Assembly (NCBI RefSeq): GCF_014836425.1
Contig: NZ_JACSQW010000001.1
Span: 1 to 64,000, forward strand
Direction: 5' to 3'
Source of the DNA: Limosilactobacillus avistercoris
GTDB taxonomy: Bacteria > Bacillota > Bacilli > Lactobacillales > Lactobacillaceae
DNA: 64,000 nt
The position numbers and the translations under genes were made by a program. Positions 52,965 to 62,308 of this stretch are shown here, piece after piece (positions within the stretch are counted from its first letter, which is position 1; each line of letters begins with the position of its first letter). Under the pieces are notes generated by a model. It made no database searches, had not been told where the DNA came from, and worked only from the letters and a program-made list of their open reading frames with translations.

Positions 52965-54167
52965 ATGAACCGTCACGGAATTGAATTAAAGTGGTTGCTG
53001 CTAGGGATGTTTTTAGGAAGTATCGGTAACAGTTTTGTTTGGCCGTTAACTACTATTTATATGCACCAGCAACTTCACGAATCATTAACTGTTTCAGGGA
53101 TTGTCCTGCTGCTGTATTCCGGTGCTAATGTTGTGGGGAGTTATATCGCCGGGACATTGTTTGATAAGAAAAATCCACGACAATTGATGCTTGGCGGAAC
53201 AGTTACGGCTACCGTAATTATGGCCTTGCTGATTGTATTTAATGGTTGGCCGGTTTATGGGATTTTACTAACCGGAGTTGGCTTTATGAATGGGTGGATT
53301 ATCACCATGGTTAACTCTTATGGGACACAATCAGGACATGATGGCCGGTATGTGTTTAATATGTTATACTTTGCGAATAATTTGGGAATGGTGATTGGAA
53401 CAACGATTGTTGGCCCACTTTATCAATATGCACATGGTAATATTTCGCCAATGTTCTCGATTACTACGATTCTCTACGTCCTTTTTAGTGCAGTTGTCTT
53501 TTTCTTCTTTAAAGACGAAAAGAACACCGGAAAGAGTAATCGTGAAGTTGATGTTGAAACGGCTGATGATAGTCAAAAGGTTAAGATGCCAATTAGTAAC
53601 TTATTAATTAGTTGGACCTTCTTTGCAGCATTGATGATCATTTGGACAATGTACGAACAATGGGCAAGTAACCTCTCAGTTTTCATGACTGATCAAGGAA
53701 TTTCAATGACCAAGTATAGTTTGTTATGGACACTTAATGGAGTGTTGATTGTCATTATTCAGTTGATTATTACCTGGATCAACCGCTATCACTCGAACCT
53801 TTACCTGCAAGTATTCCTGGGAATTTTTACCGTTGGTTTTTCCTTTGTTTTGCTTCTATTTGCCAAGTCTTACATTTGGTTTGTTTTGGCAATGACTGTA
53901 CTAACGATTGGGGAGGCAACAGCCTTTCCGACGATGCCGGCAATTGTTAATGAGCTATCACCGGTTAATATTAAGGGAAAGTACCAGGGAATCCTTAATG
54001 CCTTTTCATCACTTGGAAAGGCAATTGGACCATTATTTGGTGGAATTTTGATTGAGCTTTCTAGTTACCGGATTTTGTTTGTTGTTTGTGCGGTAGCTGT
54101 TTTTGCTACTTTGGTAGTGGTCTTCATTGTAGTTAAGGCTAACCAATCACGAACAATCCGTTATTAA
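52965..54167 (+). CDS. MFS transporter, probable drug/metabolite exporter
   Basis: A 400-residue major-facilitator protein with twelve expected helices in two halves, separated by a charged cytoplasmic loop (FKDEKNTGKSNREVDVETADDSQ, about residues 183-205). Motif A of the 2-3 loop is recognisable as GTLFDKKNPRQLMLGG. Closest to MdtG/YjiJ-like exporters by feel; no substrate can be given. GAGGAGG precedes the ATG. Monocistronic, with a terminator on each side. Confidence 0.82.
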   Translation: MNRHGIELKWLLLGMFLGSIGNSFVWPLTTIYMHQQLHESLTVSGIVLLLYSGANVVGSYIAGTLFDKKNPRQLMLGGTVTATVIMALLIVFNGWPVYGILLTGVGFMNGWIITMVNSYGTQSGHDGRYVFNMLYFANNLGMVIGTTIVGPLYQYAHGNISPMFSITTILYVLFSAVVFFFFKDEKNTGKSNREVDVETADDSQKVKMPISNLLISWTFFAALMIIWTMYEQWASNLSVFMTDQGISMTKYSLLWTLNGVLIVIIQLIITWINRYHSNLYLQVFLGIFTVGFSFVLLLFAKSYIWFVLAMTVLTIGEATAFPTMPAIVNELSPVNIKGKYQGILNAFSSLGKAIGPLFGGILIELSSYRILFVVCAVAVFATLVVVFIVVKANQSRTIRY

Positions 54168-54189
54168 ATTATTACCTGGGAAATACATA

Positions 54190-54246
54190 AATGGGGAATG
54201 TGTACAGAAATCGCAACTGATTTCCGCCATATTCCCCATTTATTTT
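54190..54246 (+). terminator. Terminator after the MFS gene
   Basis: AAATGGGGAATGTG pairs with CATATTCCCCATTT around a 25-base loop and is followed by ATTTTT. Confidence 0.8.
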
Positions 54247-54301
54247 TAAGGATATTCTATTTGTTGTATAATCATGGTTAACAATTATGGGAGTAATCGC
54301 A

Positions 54302-55291
54302 ATGAAGAAATTATTACTACTTTCAACTGGTGGAACAATCGCCTCAGTTGCTTCAGATTCAGGATTAGTACCTCGGGAGTCAGGAGAAGGATTAATTAAA
54401 ATGCTTGGTCAGCTTCCGTACGAAATTGAAGTTCGTGATATTCTCCAGTTGGATTCATCAAATATACAACCAGAAGAGTGGAAGTTTATTGCTAAACAGA
54501 TCTATGATTTGCGAAAGGACTATGACGGGATTGTTGTTTCACACGGGACCGATACAATGGCGTATACAGCTTCGATACTGTCTTTTATGCTCCAAGGGAT
54601 TGATTTACCCGTGGTTCTTACAGGAAGCCAGGTGCCGATTAATGTCATCCTTAGTGACGCACCTGATAATTTACGTCTAGCATTTGCCGCTGCTGCTACT
54701 TGTCGTCCGGGAATCTATTTGGCTTTTAGTGAAAAGGTTATGTTAGGATGTCGAAGCGTCAAGGTGCGGACAACAAACTTCGATGCATTTGAAAGTGTTA
54801 ATGTTCCACCCGTAGCGACAGTCACCTCAGATGGCTTAGTATTTGACTCGCAACAGGTTAATTTTCCTCATGCCAACCAGTGCACATTAAATACAGAAAT
54901 TGATCCTCACGTATCTCTAGTTAAGCTATTTCCAGGATTTGATCCGAAGCTGCTGTTTGCGATGGTTGAAAATGGCTGTAAAGGGATTGTGATTGAGGGA
55001 TATGGACTTGGTGGAATGAACTACATTCGGCGAAATATGGTCGGCACAATCGGTGAACTAATAAAAAATGGCATTCCAGTAATTGCGACAAGTCAGTGTC
55101 TGTATGAACGGAGTGATTTAACTAAGTATGAGGTTGGTCGTGAAGCCTTGCTAAAAGGAGCAATTAGTGCTCATGATATGACTTCAGAAAGCACAATCAC
55201 TAAACTCATGTGGGCCTTGGGACAGAAAATGAACGTCCATCAAGTTGCAGATTTCTTTGAGCACAATGTTGTTGGCGAGGTTAGCCTTTAA
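54302..55291 (+). CDS. ansA: L-asparaginase (type I, cytoplasmic)
   Basis: Hydrolyses asparagine to aspartate and ammonia. 329 residues from the ATG at 54302 (GGAG 8 bases upstream; an ATG five codons earlier overlaps it). The first catalytic Thr is in LLLSTGGTIAS and the second with Asp/Lys partners in VSHGTDTMAYTA, both signatures intact. No signal peptide, hence the cytoplasmic type. TATAAT at 54267-54272 is the likely -10. Its product Asp could feed D-Asp synthesis for the wall, but no direct link is seen. Confidence 0.9.
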   Translation: MKKLLLLSTGGTIASVASDSGLVPRESGEGLIKMLGQLPYEIEVRDILQLDSSNIQPEEWKFIAKQIYDLRKDYDGIVVSHGTDTMAYTASILSFMLQGIDLPVVLTGSQVPINVILSDAPDNLRLAFAAAATCRPGIYLAFSEKVMLGCRSVKVRTTNFDAFESVNVPPVATVTSDGLVFDSQQVNFPHANQCTLNTEIDPHVSLVKLFPGFDPKLLFAMVENGCKGIVIEGYGLGGMNYIRRNMVGTIGELIKNGIPVIATSQCLYERSDLTKYEVGREALLKGAISAHDMTSESTITKLMWALGQKMNVHQVADFFEHNVVGEVSL

Positions 55292-55312
55292 TAGAAAATA
55301 ACTTTGCTAATG

Positions 55313-55361
55313 CAAAAAGGCAAGAAGAAGGAAATCGCTTCCTTGTTTCTTGTCTTTTAAA
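55313..55361 (+). terminator. Terminator after ansA
   Basis: AAAGGCAAGAAGAAGGAA pairs with TTCCTTGTTTCTTGTCTTTT around ATCGC; T-rich tail. Confidence 0.8.
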
Positions 55362-55370
55362 TTTTTAAAA

Positions 55371-55397
55371 ATAAAAAAGCCACCTAAAAAGGTGACT
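55371..55397 (-). terminator. Terminator of the first tRNA-Lys
   Basis: Minus strand GTCACCTTTTTAGGTGGC followed by TTTTTTATTT. Confidence 0.8.
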
Positions 55398-55407
55398 TTA
55401 TAAAAGA

Positions 55408-55480
55408 TGGGCAGTCAGGGGATCGAACCCTGGACCCACGGATTAAGAGTCCGTTGCTCTGCCAGCTGAGCTAACTGCCC
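55408..55480 (-). tRNA. tRNA-Lys (anticodon CTT), copy 1
   Basis: Acceptor GGGCAGT/ACTGCCC, anticodon stem ACGGA/TCCGT with loop CTCTTAA (CTT), T-loop TTCGATC. CCA not encoded. Transcribed leftward against the surrounding genes. A TTGCAA/TAATAT promoter (17 bp) lies just upstream. Identical in sequence to the copy at 56382-56454. Confidence 0.96.
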
Positions 55481-55644
55481 ATGTCATTGACAACAGGTAT
55501 TATATTATCAATCTTTAATTGATTTTGCAAGACCTTTTTTAAATAAATTGAAATTAGTTGGTTAAAATAGGTGAATAAATGATTGAATATCGTTACCAGG
55601 ATCTGTAAAGTAAGGATAAAGAATAAAGTGAAGGGATGACGGTA

Positions 55645-56289
55645 ATGAAAGGCGCAATTCTCAGTTTAAACCATATTATTTTGGATACTGATGAGCTTCA
55701 ATTTCAAGCTTGGCGAGATTTAGCAATGTACGAATTTGGAATGGGATTACCAGGAAAAATGGCAAATCAATTGGCAGGAGTAGATCGACACCAAGCATTG
55801 GACCTGATTTTAAAGCATTTTAATGTAACAGGTGTAAATGAGGATGAATTATTAAATGAACAATACGAGATGTACAGTAAAGTAATATCAGGAATTAGTG
55901 AAGATAAGCTCTATCCACGGGCCAAACAATTGCTGAATAACTTTTATGACCATTACGTAGATATTGCAGTTAATGATATTGATGGACATGCAAAGAAGAT
56001 CTTACAGAAACTAAAAGTAGATGATTTTGTGGATGCCTTTGTTTCACCTTTGGATGAGGAAAATCCCTATTTAAAAGCGAGTCAAGAATTAGATGTTCAA
56101 CCAGCTGCCTGTGTTGGAATTGGGTCCCAGACTAATGAAATTAAATTAATGAATGAAACTGGAGTAATTTCAATTGGCGTTGGGGATGCTGAAGAACTTA
56201 AGGAAGCGAAGTACCAAGTTAGCCAGATTGGTGATCTTAAGTATCCAATGATTCGAAAGGTATGGGAAGATAATGAGCTAGATGAGTAG
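55645..56289 (+). CDS. HAD-fold protein lacking catalytic residues (pseudo-phosphatase)
   Basis: 214 residues that line up throughout with beta-phosphoglucomutase-like HAD proteins, but every catalytic motif is altered. The nucleophile box FDLDGVxxDT appears as LSLNHIILDT, so the two Asp are Ser7 and Asn9. The Ser/Thr of motif II is in an altered IAVNDID. The motif III Lys (KPAPD) is Glu139 in EENPYL. The acidic motif IV (xEDSxxG) is GIGSQTNE. The reading frame is intact with a good start (ATG 55645, AAGGG 9 bases before). Probably a binding or regulatory protein, not a phosphatase. It lies between two identical tRNA-Lys genes, upstream of walR. Confidence 0.82.
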   Translation: MKGAILSLNHIILDTDELQFQAWRDLAMYEFGMGLPGKMANQLAGVDRHQALDLILKHFNVTGVNEDELLNEQYEMYSKVISGISEDKLYPRAKQLLNNFYDHYVDIAVNDIDGHAKKILQKLKVDDFVDAFVSPLDEENPYLKASQELDVQPAACVGIGSQTNEIKLMNETGVISIGVGDAEELKEAKYQVSQIGDLKYPMIRKVWEDNELDE

Positions 56290-56300
56290 TGAATGATTGA

Positions 56301-56330
56301 AACTAGGAAAACATTATTCCCAGTTTTTTT
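56301..56330 (+). terminator. Terminator after the HAD-like gene
   Basis: AACTAGGAA pairs with TTCCCAGTT (one mismatch) around AACATTA, followed by seven T. Confidence 0.75.
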
Positions 56331-56343
56331 AATTTAAAAAAAG

Positions 56344-56370
56344 AAAAAGACCACCAAAATGGTGATCTTG
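56344..56370 (-). terminator. Terminator of the second tRNA-Lys
   Basis: Minus strand AGATCACCATTTTGGTGGTCT followed by TTTTCTTTTTTT. Confidence 0.8.
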
Positions 56371-56381
56371 TAAACCTCTGA

Positions 56382-56454
56382 TGGGCAGTCAGGGGATCGA
56401 ACCCTGGACCCACGGATTAAGAGTCCGTTGCTCTGCCAGCTGAGCTAACTGCCC
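56382..56454 (-). tRNA. tRNA-Lys (anticodon CTT), copy 2
   Basis: Base-for-base the same 73-nt tRNA as at 55408-55480, with its own terminator and its own promoter on the minus strand (TTGACA 56507-56512, 17 bp, TATCTT 56484-56489). CCA not encoded. Confidence 0.96.
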
Positions 56455-56548
56455 ATATAACCTGTTCAGTCAGAACATATATAAAGATATCATCATTTAT
56501 TTACATTGTCAACCAAATATTTGAAATTAAATTGATCTATTACTGATG

Positions 56549-56557
56549 TGGTATAAT
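56549..56557 (+). promoter_or_regulatory. walR promoter (extended -10)
   Basis: TGGTATAAT preceded by GATG gives an extended -10, 118 bases before the walR start. No good -35. The leader of about 110 bases shows no clear regulatory motif to me. Confidence 0.6.
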
Positions 56558-56674
56558 GTTAAAAGAATAAAAAGGCGATTCTATAGCTGATTTCCGTCTT
56601 TGATAGCGCATTAATTTGAATCGTAAACCAATGATTAAAGAATCAATTATACCTACGTGGAGGTAAGTATTGAT

Positions 56675-57382
56675 ATGGCAAAGAAAGTTTTAGTTGTTGA
56701 TGATGAAAAACCAATTTCTGATATCATCAAATTTAATCTTGAAAAAGAAGGCTATGAAGTTGCTGTCGCTTTTGATGGTGAAGAAGCCTTAGAAAAAGTT
56801 GAAAGTGAAAATCCTGATTTAATTATTTTGGATTTAATGCTCCCTAAGATTGATGGCCTTGAAGTTGCTAAACGGGTACGAGCAAAACACACCACCCCAA
56901 TTATTATGGTTACTGCCAAGGATTCAGAACTAGATAAGGTTCTTGGTCTTGAACTGGGTGCTGATGACTATGTTACGAAGCCCTTCTCTAATCGTGAATT
57001 AGTAGCCCGGGTAAAGGCTAACCTTCGTCGACAAGCAGCGGTTAAAGCTCCTGCTGAAGAGGACAACAATACAGACATCCAAGTTGGTGACTTAATAATT
57101 CATCCAGAAGCATATACCGTTTCTAAGCGTGGGGAGAACATCAATCTAACTCATCGTGAATTTGAGCTTCTCCATTACTTGGCTGAACATATTGGACAAG
57201 TAATTAACCGTGAACACTTATTACAAACAGTTTGGGGTTATGACTATTTCGGTGATGTTCGAACTGTTGATGTTACGGTTCGACGGTTACGGGAAAAGAT
57301 TGAAGATAATCCAAGTCACCCCCAATGGTTAATTACTCGCCGTGGTGTTGGTTACTACTTAGCAAATCCTGATCAAAATTAG
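56675..57382 (+). CDS. walR: Response regulator WalR (YycF/VicR)
   Basis: Essential regulator of cell-wall metabolism. 235 residues: receiver domain with phosphoacceptor Asp53 ([13 protein letters not shown]) and the OmpR-type winged helix ([26 protein letters not shown]...[13 protein letters not shown]). I chose the ATG at 56675, with GGAGG 11 bases upstream; the in-frame GTG at 56657 overlaps that site. First gene of a six-gene rightward series. Confidence 0.96.
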   Translation: MAKKVLVVDDEKPISDIIKFNLEKEGYEVAVAFDGEEALEKVESENPDLIILDLMLPKIDGLEVAKRVRAKHTTPIIMVTAKDSELDKVLGLELGADDYVTKPFSNRELVARVKANLRRQAAVKAPAEEDNNTDIQVGDLIIHPEAYTVSKRGENINLTHREFELLHYLAEHIGQVINREHLLQTVWGYDYFGDVRTVDVTVRRLREKIEDNPSHPQWLITRRGVGYYLANPDQN

Positions 57383-57395
57383 AGGCTAGCCAGTT

Positions 57396-59264
57396 GTGAA
57401 CAGCAAATTAAAATTTTACCAATCGATTCGTTTTAAAATCGCTCTCGTTTTCGCGTTAATGCTCATGTTAACGCTGGAATGCGTTGGGGCGGTTTTTGTG
57501 CGTCAATTGGAACATCAAAACTTAAATACATTTAAACAAACAATTGAATTACCATCCTATGTTGATAATTCATTAAGTGAACAGTTAGTAAATCCTAATC
57601 ATAAAAAGGCTAACCAGAAGATCAAACAGATCCTAGCTGAAGTTAATAATAATAACATTTCAGAGATTCGGGTAATTGATAGTCAGGGTGTTGTCCGGGG
57701 AACCAGTAATTTTGATAACCGGAATATGATTGGACAAAAGACAACTGATCAGATGGTTAAAACAACCCTTGTTAATAACCGTTCACATGCAGAAAATGTT
57801 TATGATAACAGTAACCATACTCGGTATTACGTCAATATTATTCCGTTAGTGGATAATAGTAATAACAATGTGGTTGGTGTTGTTTATCTTCGTGCAAGTT
57901 TAGAGAGTGTCTATTCTAATATTAATAGCATTACATTAATTTACCTTTCGGCTGCTCTGATTACAATTGTGATTGGTTTGCTACTGGCAATTATTATTTC
58001 CCAGGAAATAACCCGGCCAATTGAAGAGATGCGTAAGCAAACACTTAGAATTGCTCGCGGTGATTTCTCTGGACAAGTTCGTGTAATGGGAAATGATGAG
58101 CTAGGTCAGCTTGCTGGTGCCGTTAATAACTTATCTATCCGGGTTGAGGAAGCACAGGAGTCGAGTGATTCTGAACGGCGGCGGCTGGATAGTGTTCTTT
58201 CACATATGTCGGATGGTGTTTTGGCAACAGATCGCCGTGGAAATGTCACAATCGTAAATAACATGGCCCTCCAATTGTTGGGGGTCGAACATGAAGATGA
58301 GTTAATCGGAAAATCAATTATTGATGTTCTTGATATTCGTCATGACTACACAGTTCGACAACTTGTTAATAGTGAACAAAAAGAAATGATTCTTGATATG
58401 TCGAATTCAGGAAGTAACTTAATCTTGAATGCCTACTTCTCGCCAATTCAACGAGAATCAGGCTTTGTTAGTGGACTTGTCTGTGTCCTTCATGATGTTA
58501 CTAGTCAGCAAAAAGAGGAACAGGAACGAAAAGAATTCGTTTCTAATGTTTCCCATGAATTGCGGACACCATTAACTAGTGTAAAGAGTTATGTTGAAGC
58601 CTTAAGTGATGGTGCATGGCAAGATAAGGAAATTGCACCGCAGTTCTTGAAAGTTGTTCAGGATGAAACTGAACGAATGATCCGGATGATCAATGACCTA
58701 TTAAGCCTGTCACGGATGGATGCCGGGACAACAAAGTTAAATTTGGAATACGTTAATATCAATGAGCTTTTTAACTATATTCTTGACCGGTTTGATATGA
58801 TTATTAAGAAGGAAGAGGACCCTAAAAAGAAGAAGTACACAATTGAGCGGTTCTTTACGAAGAAAGATTTATGGGTTGAAATCGATACGGATAAGTTTAC
58901 TCAAGTTATCGATAATATTATGAATAACGCGATCAAATATTCTCCTGATGGTGGGGTAATTACTGCACGATTACTAGAAACCCATAATCACGTTATTATG
59001 AGTATTTCGGATCAAGGACTAGGAATACCACGTAAAGACTTAGGTCATATTTTTGATCGTTTCTTCCGTGTTGATAAAGCACGGAGCAGGAAGCAAGGAG
59101 GAACAGGTCTTGGACTTGCTATCTCCAAGGAAGTTGTTAACATGCTAGGCGGTCAAATTTGGGTTGATAGTGTTGAAGGAAAGGGTTCGACTTTCTATAT
59201 TTCCTTACCATACGTACCATATGAAGAGGGGGACGAGTGGGATGATCAAAAAGATCAAAACTAA
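57396..59264 (+). CDS. walK: Sensor histidine kinase WalK (YycG/VicK)
   Basis: Phosphorylates WalR. 622 residues: transmembrane helix (about 13-33), extracytoplasmic domain (35-180), second helix (about 183-204), HAMP, PAS (about 260-370), HisKA with SNVSHELRTPLTSVKSY, and HATPase with NNAIKYSPDGG and GGTGLGLAI. The two-helix form with an outer domain is the Bacillus/Lactobacillus type rather than the streptococcal one-helix type. GTG start with AGAGG about 10 bases upstream. Confidence 0.96.
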   Translation: MNSKLKFYQSIRFKIALVFALMLMLTLECVGAVFVRQLEHQNLNTFKQTIELPSYVDNSLSEQLVNPNHKKANQKIKQILAEVNNNNISEIRVIDSQGVVRGTSNFDNRNMIGQKTTDQMVKTTLVNNRSHAENVYDNSNHTRYYVNIIPLVDNSNNNVVGVVYLRASLESVYSNINSITLIYLSAALITIVIGLLLAIIISQEITRPIEEMRKQTLRIARGDFSGQVRVMGNDELGQLAGAVNNLSIRVEEAQESSDSERRRLDSVLSHMSDGVLATDRRGNVTIVNNMALQLLGVEHEDELIGKSIIDVLDIRHDYTVRQLVNSEQKEMILDMSNSGSNLILNAYFSPIQRESGFVSGLVCVLHDVTSQQKEEQERKEFVSNVSHELRTPLTSVKSYVEALSDGAWQDKEIAPQFLKVVQDETERMIRMINDLLSLSRMDAGTTKLNLEYVNINELFNYILDRFDMIIKKEEDPKKKKYTIERFFTKKDLWVEIDTDKFTQVIDNIMNNAIKYSPDGGVITARLLETHNHVIMSISDQGLGIPRKDLGHIFDRFFRVDKARSRKQGGTGLGLAISKEVVNMLGGQIWVDSVEGKGSTFYISLPYVPYEEGDEWDDQKDQN

Positions 59265-60534
59265 TTGGTTAGCTATTGCGTTAACCATTGTAGTTGTTAT
59301 TAGTTTACTTTTAACCGCTGCAATTTGGTCCAACCCTGTCCAGTACGAACGAACAAGGGATAGTTCGAATTCACGAAACCTCAATACAACTCAATCTATG
59401 GGTGACCTGTATCTACCCACCCAGGTAGTCCACGTCAATGCAGATCAGCAGCAGTTTTTGCTATATAGTTCAAAAAAGAATTTGATCGCTACCGTTCAGC
59501 GGCAATTACGCAGTTGTCAGCTTGGTCGAGTAAGTCTGGTAAAGAGTGATAATAGTGATGTTTATCTTGGTTATCTTCATCAGCCAAAATCATTGATGAT
59601 AAGTTATCCTGACAGCGTTACGGGAACAATTTTTAATGAAACCTTCTCGCAGTCAATTGATACGAGTCGTGTTAAGCAAATTGATCACATCTTAATTCCA
59701 TTAAATAATCCACGGAATATTTACTTATTAGCTGACCATGGATATAAGATTTACCGGGTACGGATTAATCGGTCAAAAGAGAATGGTAGTTTAAACTCAC
59801 TGGTCAAAGGAACAAGCAAAGTAGAAGTTGACCATAAAATAATCCACGGACAAACAATGCTACTTTATCCTAAGAGTTTCACGTTACCGGTCTTTGGGTA
59901 TCAGGTTACTGCTCAGAATATTGATACTTTAAGCCAAAACCTTATTAGTACAAATAAACAGTCTTCAATTTCAACCGAACATAAGGGAAACACGACGATT
60001 TACCGTGATGGTGAAAATAAACGGGTAATTTATAATCACCAAAATGGAACAGTTCGTTATGAAAATTATGTAGGTCGAGATGACGTTCCTAAATCAAGCC
60101 AATTGGCAAGTTATTTCTATAGTCGGATTGCGAAAACAGGAATTCCAATGGATAACTTGCGCTATGACGGAATTAGTGATCATCAACGAACTATTAATTA
60201 CCGGAGTTATGTTGAAGGGTTCCCAATTTTTAATCCTGCCGGTTATGGTGATATTCGAATGTCTTCGAAAACTAATGGTATAAACAAAACTTGGCTAAGT
60301 CTTTACAGTATCCAAGTTCCATTACCGATTAACCAGAAGTCAGTTCGTCTTCCATCTACCACGACGGTCTTTAACGAGTTACGGGCAAATAACCGGCTCA
60401 AGGATGTTAAGGGAATTCGGATTGGTTATCTTTGGAAAGAAAACACAAACGATAATACTACCGTTAAACTAACACCAACCTACTTTGTTGATTACCATGG
60501 ACAATGGGTTGATTACACTGAATTACAAAAGTAA
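59242..60534 (+). CDS. yycH: WalK accessory protein YycH (WalH)
   Basis: Membrane-anchored extracytoplasmic protein that with YycI binds and modulates WalK. 430 residues from the ATG at 59242, behind AGAGGGGG and overlapping the walK stop by 23 bases. A single N-terminal transmembrane helix (about 8-30) is followed by a large outer region. Identity rests on N-terminal anchor, size and operon position, and on the YycH-type sequence. Confidence 0.92.
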   Translation: MIKKIKTNWLAIALTIVVVISLLLTAAIWSNPVQYERTRDSSNSRNLNTTQSMGDLYLPTQVVHVNADQQQFLLYSSKKNLIATVQRQLRSCQLGRVSLVKSDNSDVYLGYLHQPKSLMISYPDSVTGTIFNETFSQSIDTSRVKQIDHILIPLNNPRNIYLLADHGYKIYRVRINRSKENGSLNSLVKGTSKVEVDHKIIHGQTMLLYPKSFTLPVFGYQVTAQNIDTLSQNLISTNKQSSISTEHKGNTTIYRDGENKRVIYNHQNGTVRYENYVGRDDVPKSSQLASYFYSRIAKTGIPMDNLRYDGISDHQRTINYRSYVEGFPIFNPAGYGDIRMSSKTNGINKTWLSLYSIQVPLPINQKSVRLPSTTTVFNELRANNRLKDVKGIRIGYLWKENTNDNTTVKLTPTYFVDYHGQWVDYTELQK

Positions 60535-60548
60535 GGGGGTATTGAAAA

Positions 60549-61391
60549 ATGAACTTTAAACGAATTCAATGGATCTTTTTCTTTGCTTTCCTGTTATTTG
60601 ATGTAATTATTGCTAGCTCGATCCTAGTTGAAAATCGCTTTATCGTAACAAATAACCAGAGTGGCCGTTCATCTGTTGTTTTGAAGGAAATGAAAGATGA
60701 TTCGATTAGTTATGGGAAATTGGCAAGTGGTCATCAAAACGGGTATTACCTTTCTGGTTATCGTTCGGCAGAAGATGGAGAATTGGATAACGCTGCTGTT
60801 CGATTACATGGTCAAGAGACTCATTTCTCTAATAATACTTTGACAAGTGAATTTAGTGAGCCACTTAATATAAATATTGAAACACCCAATGTTCGACTAA
60901 ATGAATTAATTCATAATACTCACCAAGTTGCATTGGGGAAGCATTATCGATATAATCCCTACCTTTCAACTAAACGGGTGATTGTTTATACACAAATGGT
61001 TGAAGGACGACCGGTAATGAACGGGGATGGACAAATTCGCTTTCGGGTAAACTCAAATCATGAGATTACTGGATACACTCAGACATTTTTGGAAGGGGTA
61101 AAGATTCTTCGTCCAGAATCGTCTACTATTAGCCAAAAGAGAGCTGTCGTTTGGTTATATAAGCATAATCAAATTCCTAATAATTCACGAATTCGGTGGG
61201 TTCAGCTAGGATACTCACGTTTATTAAGCACTAATACTGATAACCGAAACGTTTATATCCCAACCTGGGTTGCAGAAATAAAAACTAAGAACTCAGGTGC
61301 AGTTGATCGAATTTCCATCAATGCCTTCAACAGTACTATCATGAAGGACATTACAACTAGCGTTAATACTGAAGCACTAAATCGGAAGTAA
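60549..61391 (+). CDS. yycI: WalK accessory protein YycI (WalI)
   Basis: 280 residues with one N-terminal transmembrane helix (IQWIFFFAFLLFDVIIASSIL) and an outer domain with the family segment YTQMVEGRPVMNGDGQIRF. Partner of YycH in control of WalK. AAGGGGG precedes the ATG; 14 bases separate it from yycH. Confidence 0.93.
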   Translation: MNFKRIQWIFFFAFLLFDVIIASSILVENRFIVTNNQSGRSSVVLKEMKDDSISYGKLASGHQNGYYLSGYRSAEDGELDNAAVRLHGQETHFSNNTLTSEFSEPLNINIETPNVRLNELIHNTHQVALGKHYRYNPYLSTKRVIVYTQMVEGRPVMNGDGQIRFRVNSNHEITGYTQTFLEGVKILRPESSTISQKRAVVWLYKHNQIPNNSRIRWVQLGYSRLLSTNTDNRNVYIPTWVAEIKTKNSGAVDRISINAFNSTIMKDITTSVNTEALNRK

Positions 61392-61405
61392 AGGAGTAAT
61401 TTGGG

Positions 61406-62212
61406 GTGACAGAACAAGATCCATTACGTTACAGTATCTTAGCAAGTGGGAGTACGGGAAACGTAACCTACTTAGAAACAAATAAACACCGGATCCTAAT
61501 TGATGCTGGACTAAGCGGAAAACGAATCGAGAACCTGATGGCGAAGATTAACCGTTCCCTAGCAGACGTTGATTCAATTTTCGTGACTCATGAACATACC
61601 GACCACTGCCATGGTGTTGGTGTTCTTGCACGCCGTTATGGAATGGATATTTACGCAAATAAGGGAACCTGGGACGCAATGGCAAGTAAGATTGGAAAAG
61701 TTCCTTTAGAGCAAAAACATATTATTGCCCCAAATAGCGTTAAAGATCTAGGAGACATTGATATTGAAAGCTTTGCTGTATCGCACGACGCAGCGGAACC
61801 GCAATTTTACCAAGTTCATCATAATAACAAAACATTCTGTATTATTACGGATACTGGCTATGTTTCTGATCGAGTTGAGGGGACGATTCGTAATGCGGAT
61901 GCCTATTTGATGGAATGCAACCACGATACAGAAATGTTACGGATGGGACCTTATTCCTGGCCACTAAAGCAGCGGATCTTGAGTGATACTGGACACCTTT
62001 CTAACGAGGAGGGCGCAGATGCCTTGATGGACATCCTTGGTTCGCGGACCAAGCGGATCTTCTTGGGTCACCGGAGCCAACACAATAACATGCGTTCATT
62101 AGCCCATTTGACGGTTGCGACGATGATGGAAAAACATGATTTTGGCGTTAACCATGATTTTCAACTTGTGGATGCCGAACCGGATAAACCAAGTAAGCTC
62201 CTAACCTTATAG
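61406..62212 (+). CDS. walJ: WalJ (YycJ/VicX), metallo-beta-lactamase-fold hydrolase
   Basis: 268-residue cytoplasmic hydrolase with the metal-binding motif THEHTDHCHGVG and a further His in GHLSNEEGADAL and GHRSQHNN. Family members have 5'-3' exonuclease activity and link the wal operon to cell division or repair. GTG start with AAGGAG 9 bases upstream. Confidence 0.93.
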   Translation: MTEQDPLRYSILASGSTGNVTYLETNKHRILIDAGLSGKRIENLMAKINRSLADVDSIFVTHEHTDHCHGVGVLARRYGMDIYANKGTWDAMASKIGKVPLEQKHIIAPNSVKDLGDIDIESFAVSHDAAEPQFYQVHHNNKTFCIITDTGYVSDRVEGTIRNADAYLMECNHDTEMLRMGPYSWPLKQRILSDTGHLSNEEGADALMDILGSRTKRIFLGHRSQHNNMRSLAHLTVATMMEKHDFGVNHDFQLVDAEPDKPSKLLTL

Positions 62213-62308
62213 GAACGGAATCACTAAATAGCAAATAAAACTTCAAGAAAATTTCAAAGATTAGCGATATATTAAAAATGATGATTAAAAGATTGGAGGA
62301 GTTACCAA

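Noticed and set aside
55408-56454. tRNA-Lys repeats as attachment sites of an integrated element
   Set aside because: Only one small gene lies between them, there is no integrase, and the repeats cover the whole tRNA including promoter-side bases; a simple tRNA duplication is enough.
57396-62212. Unusual two-component system
   Set aside because: The genes are the standard walR-walK-yycH-yycI-walJ set with normal motifs and spacing.
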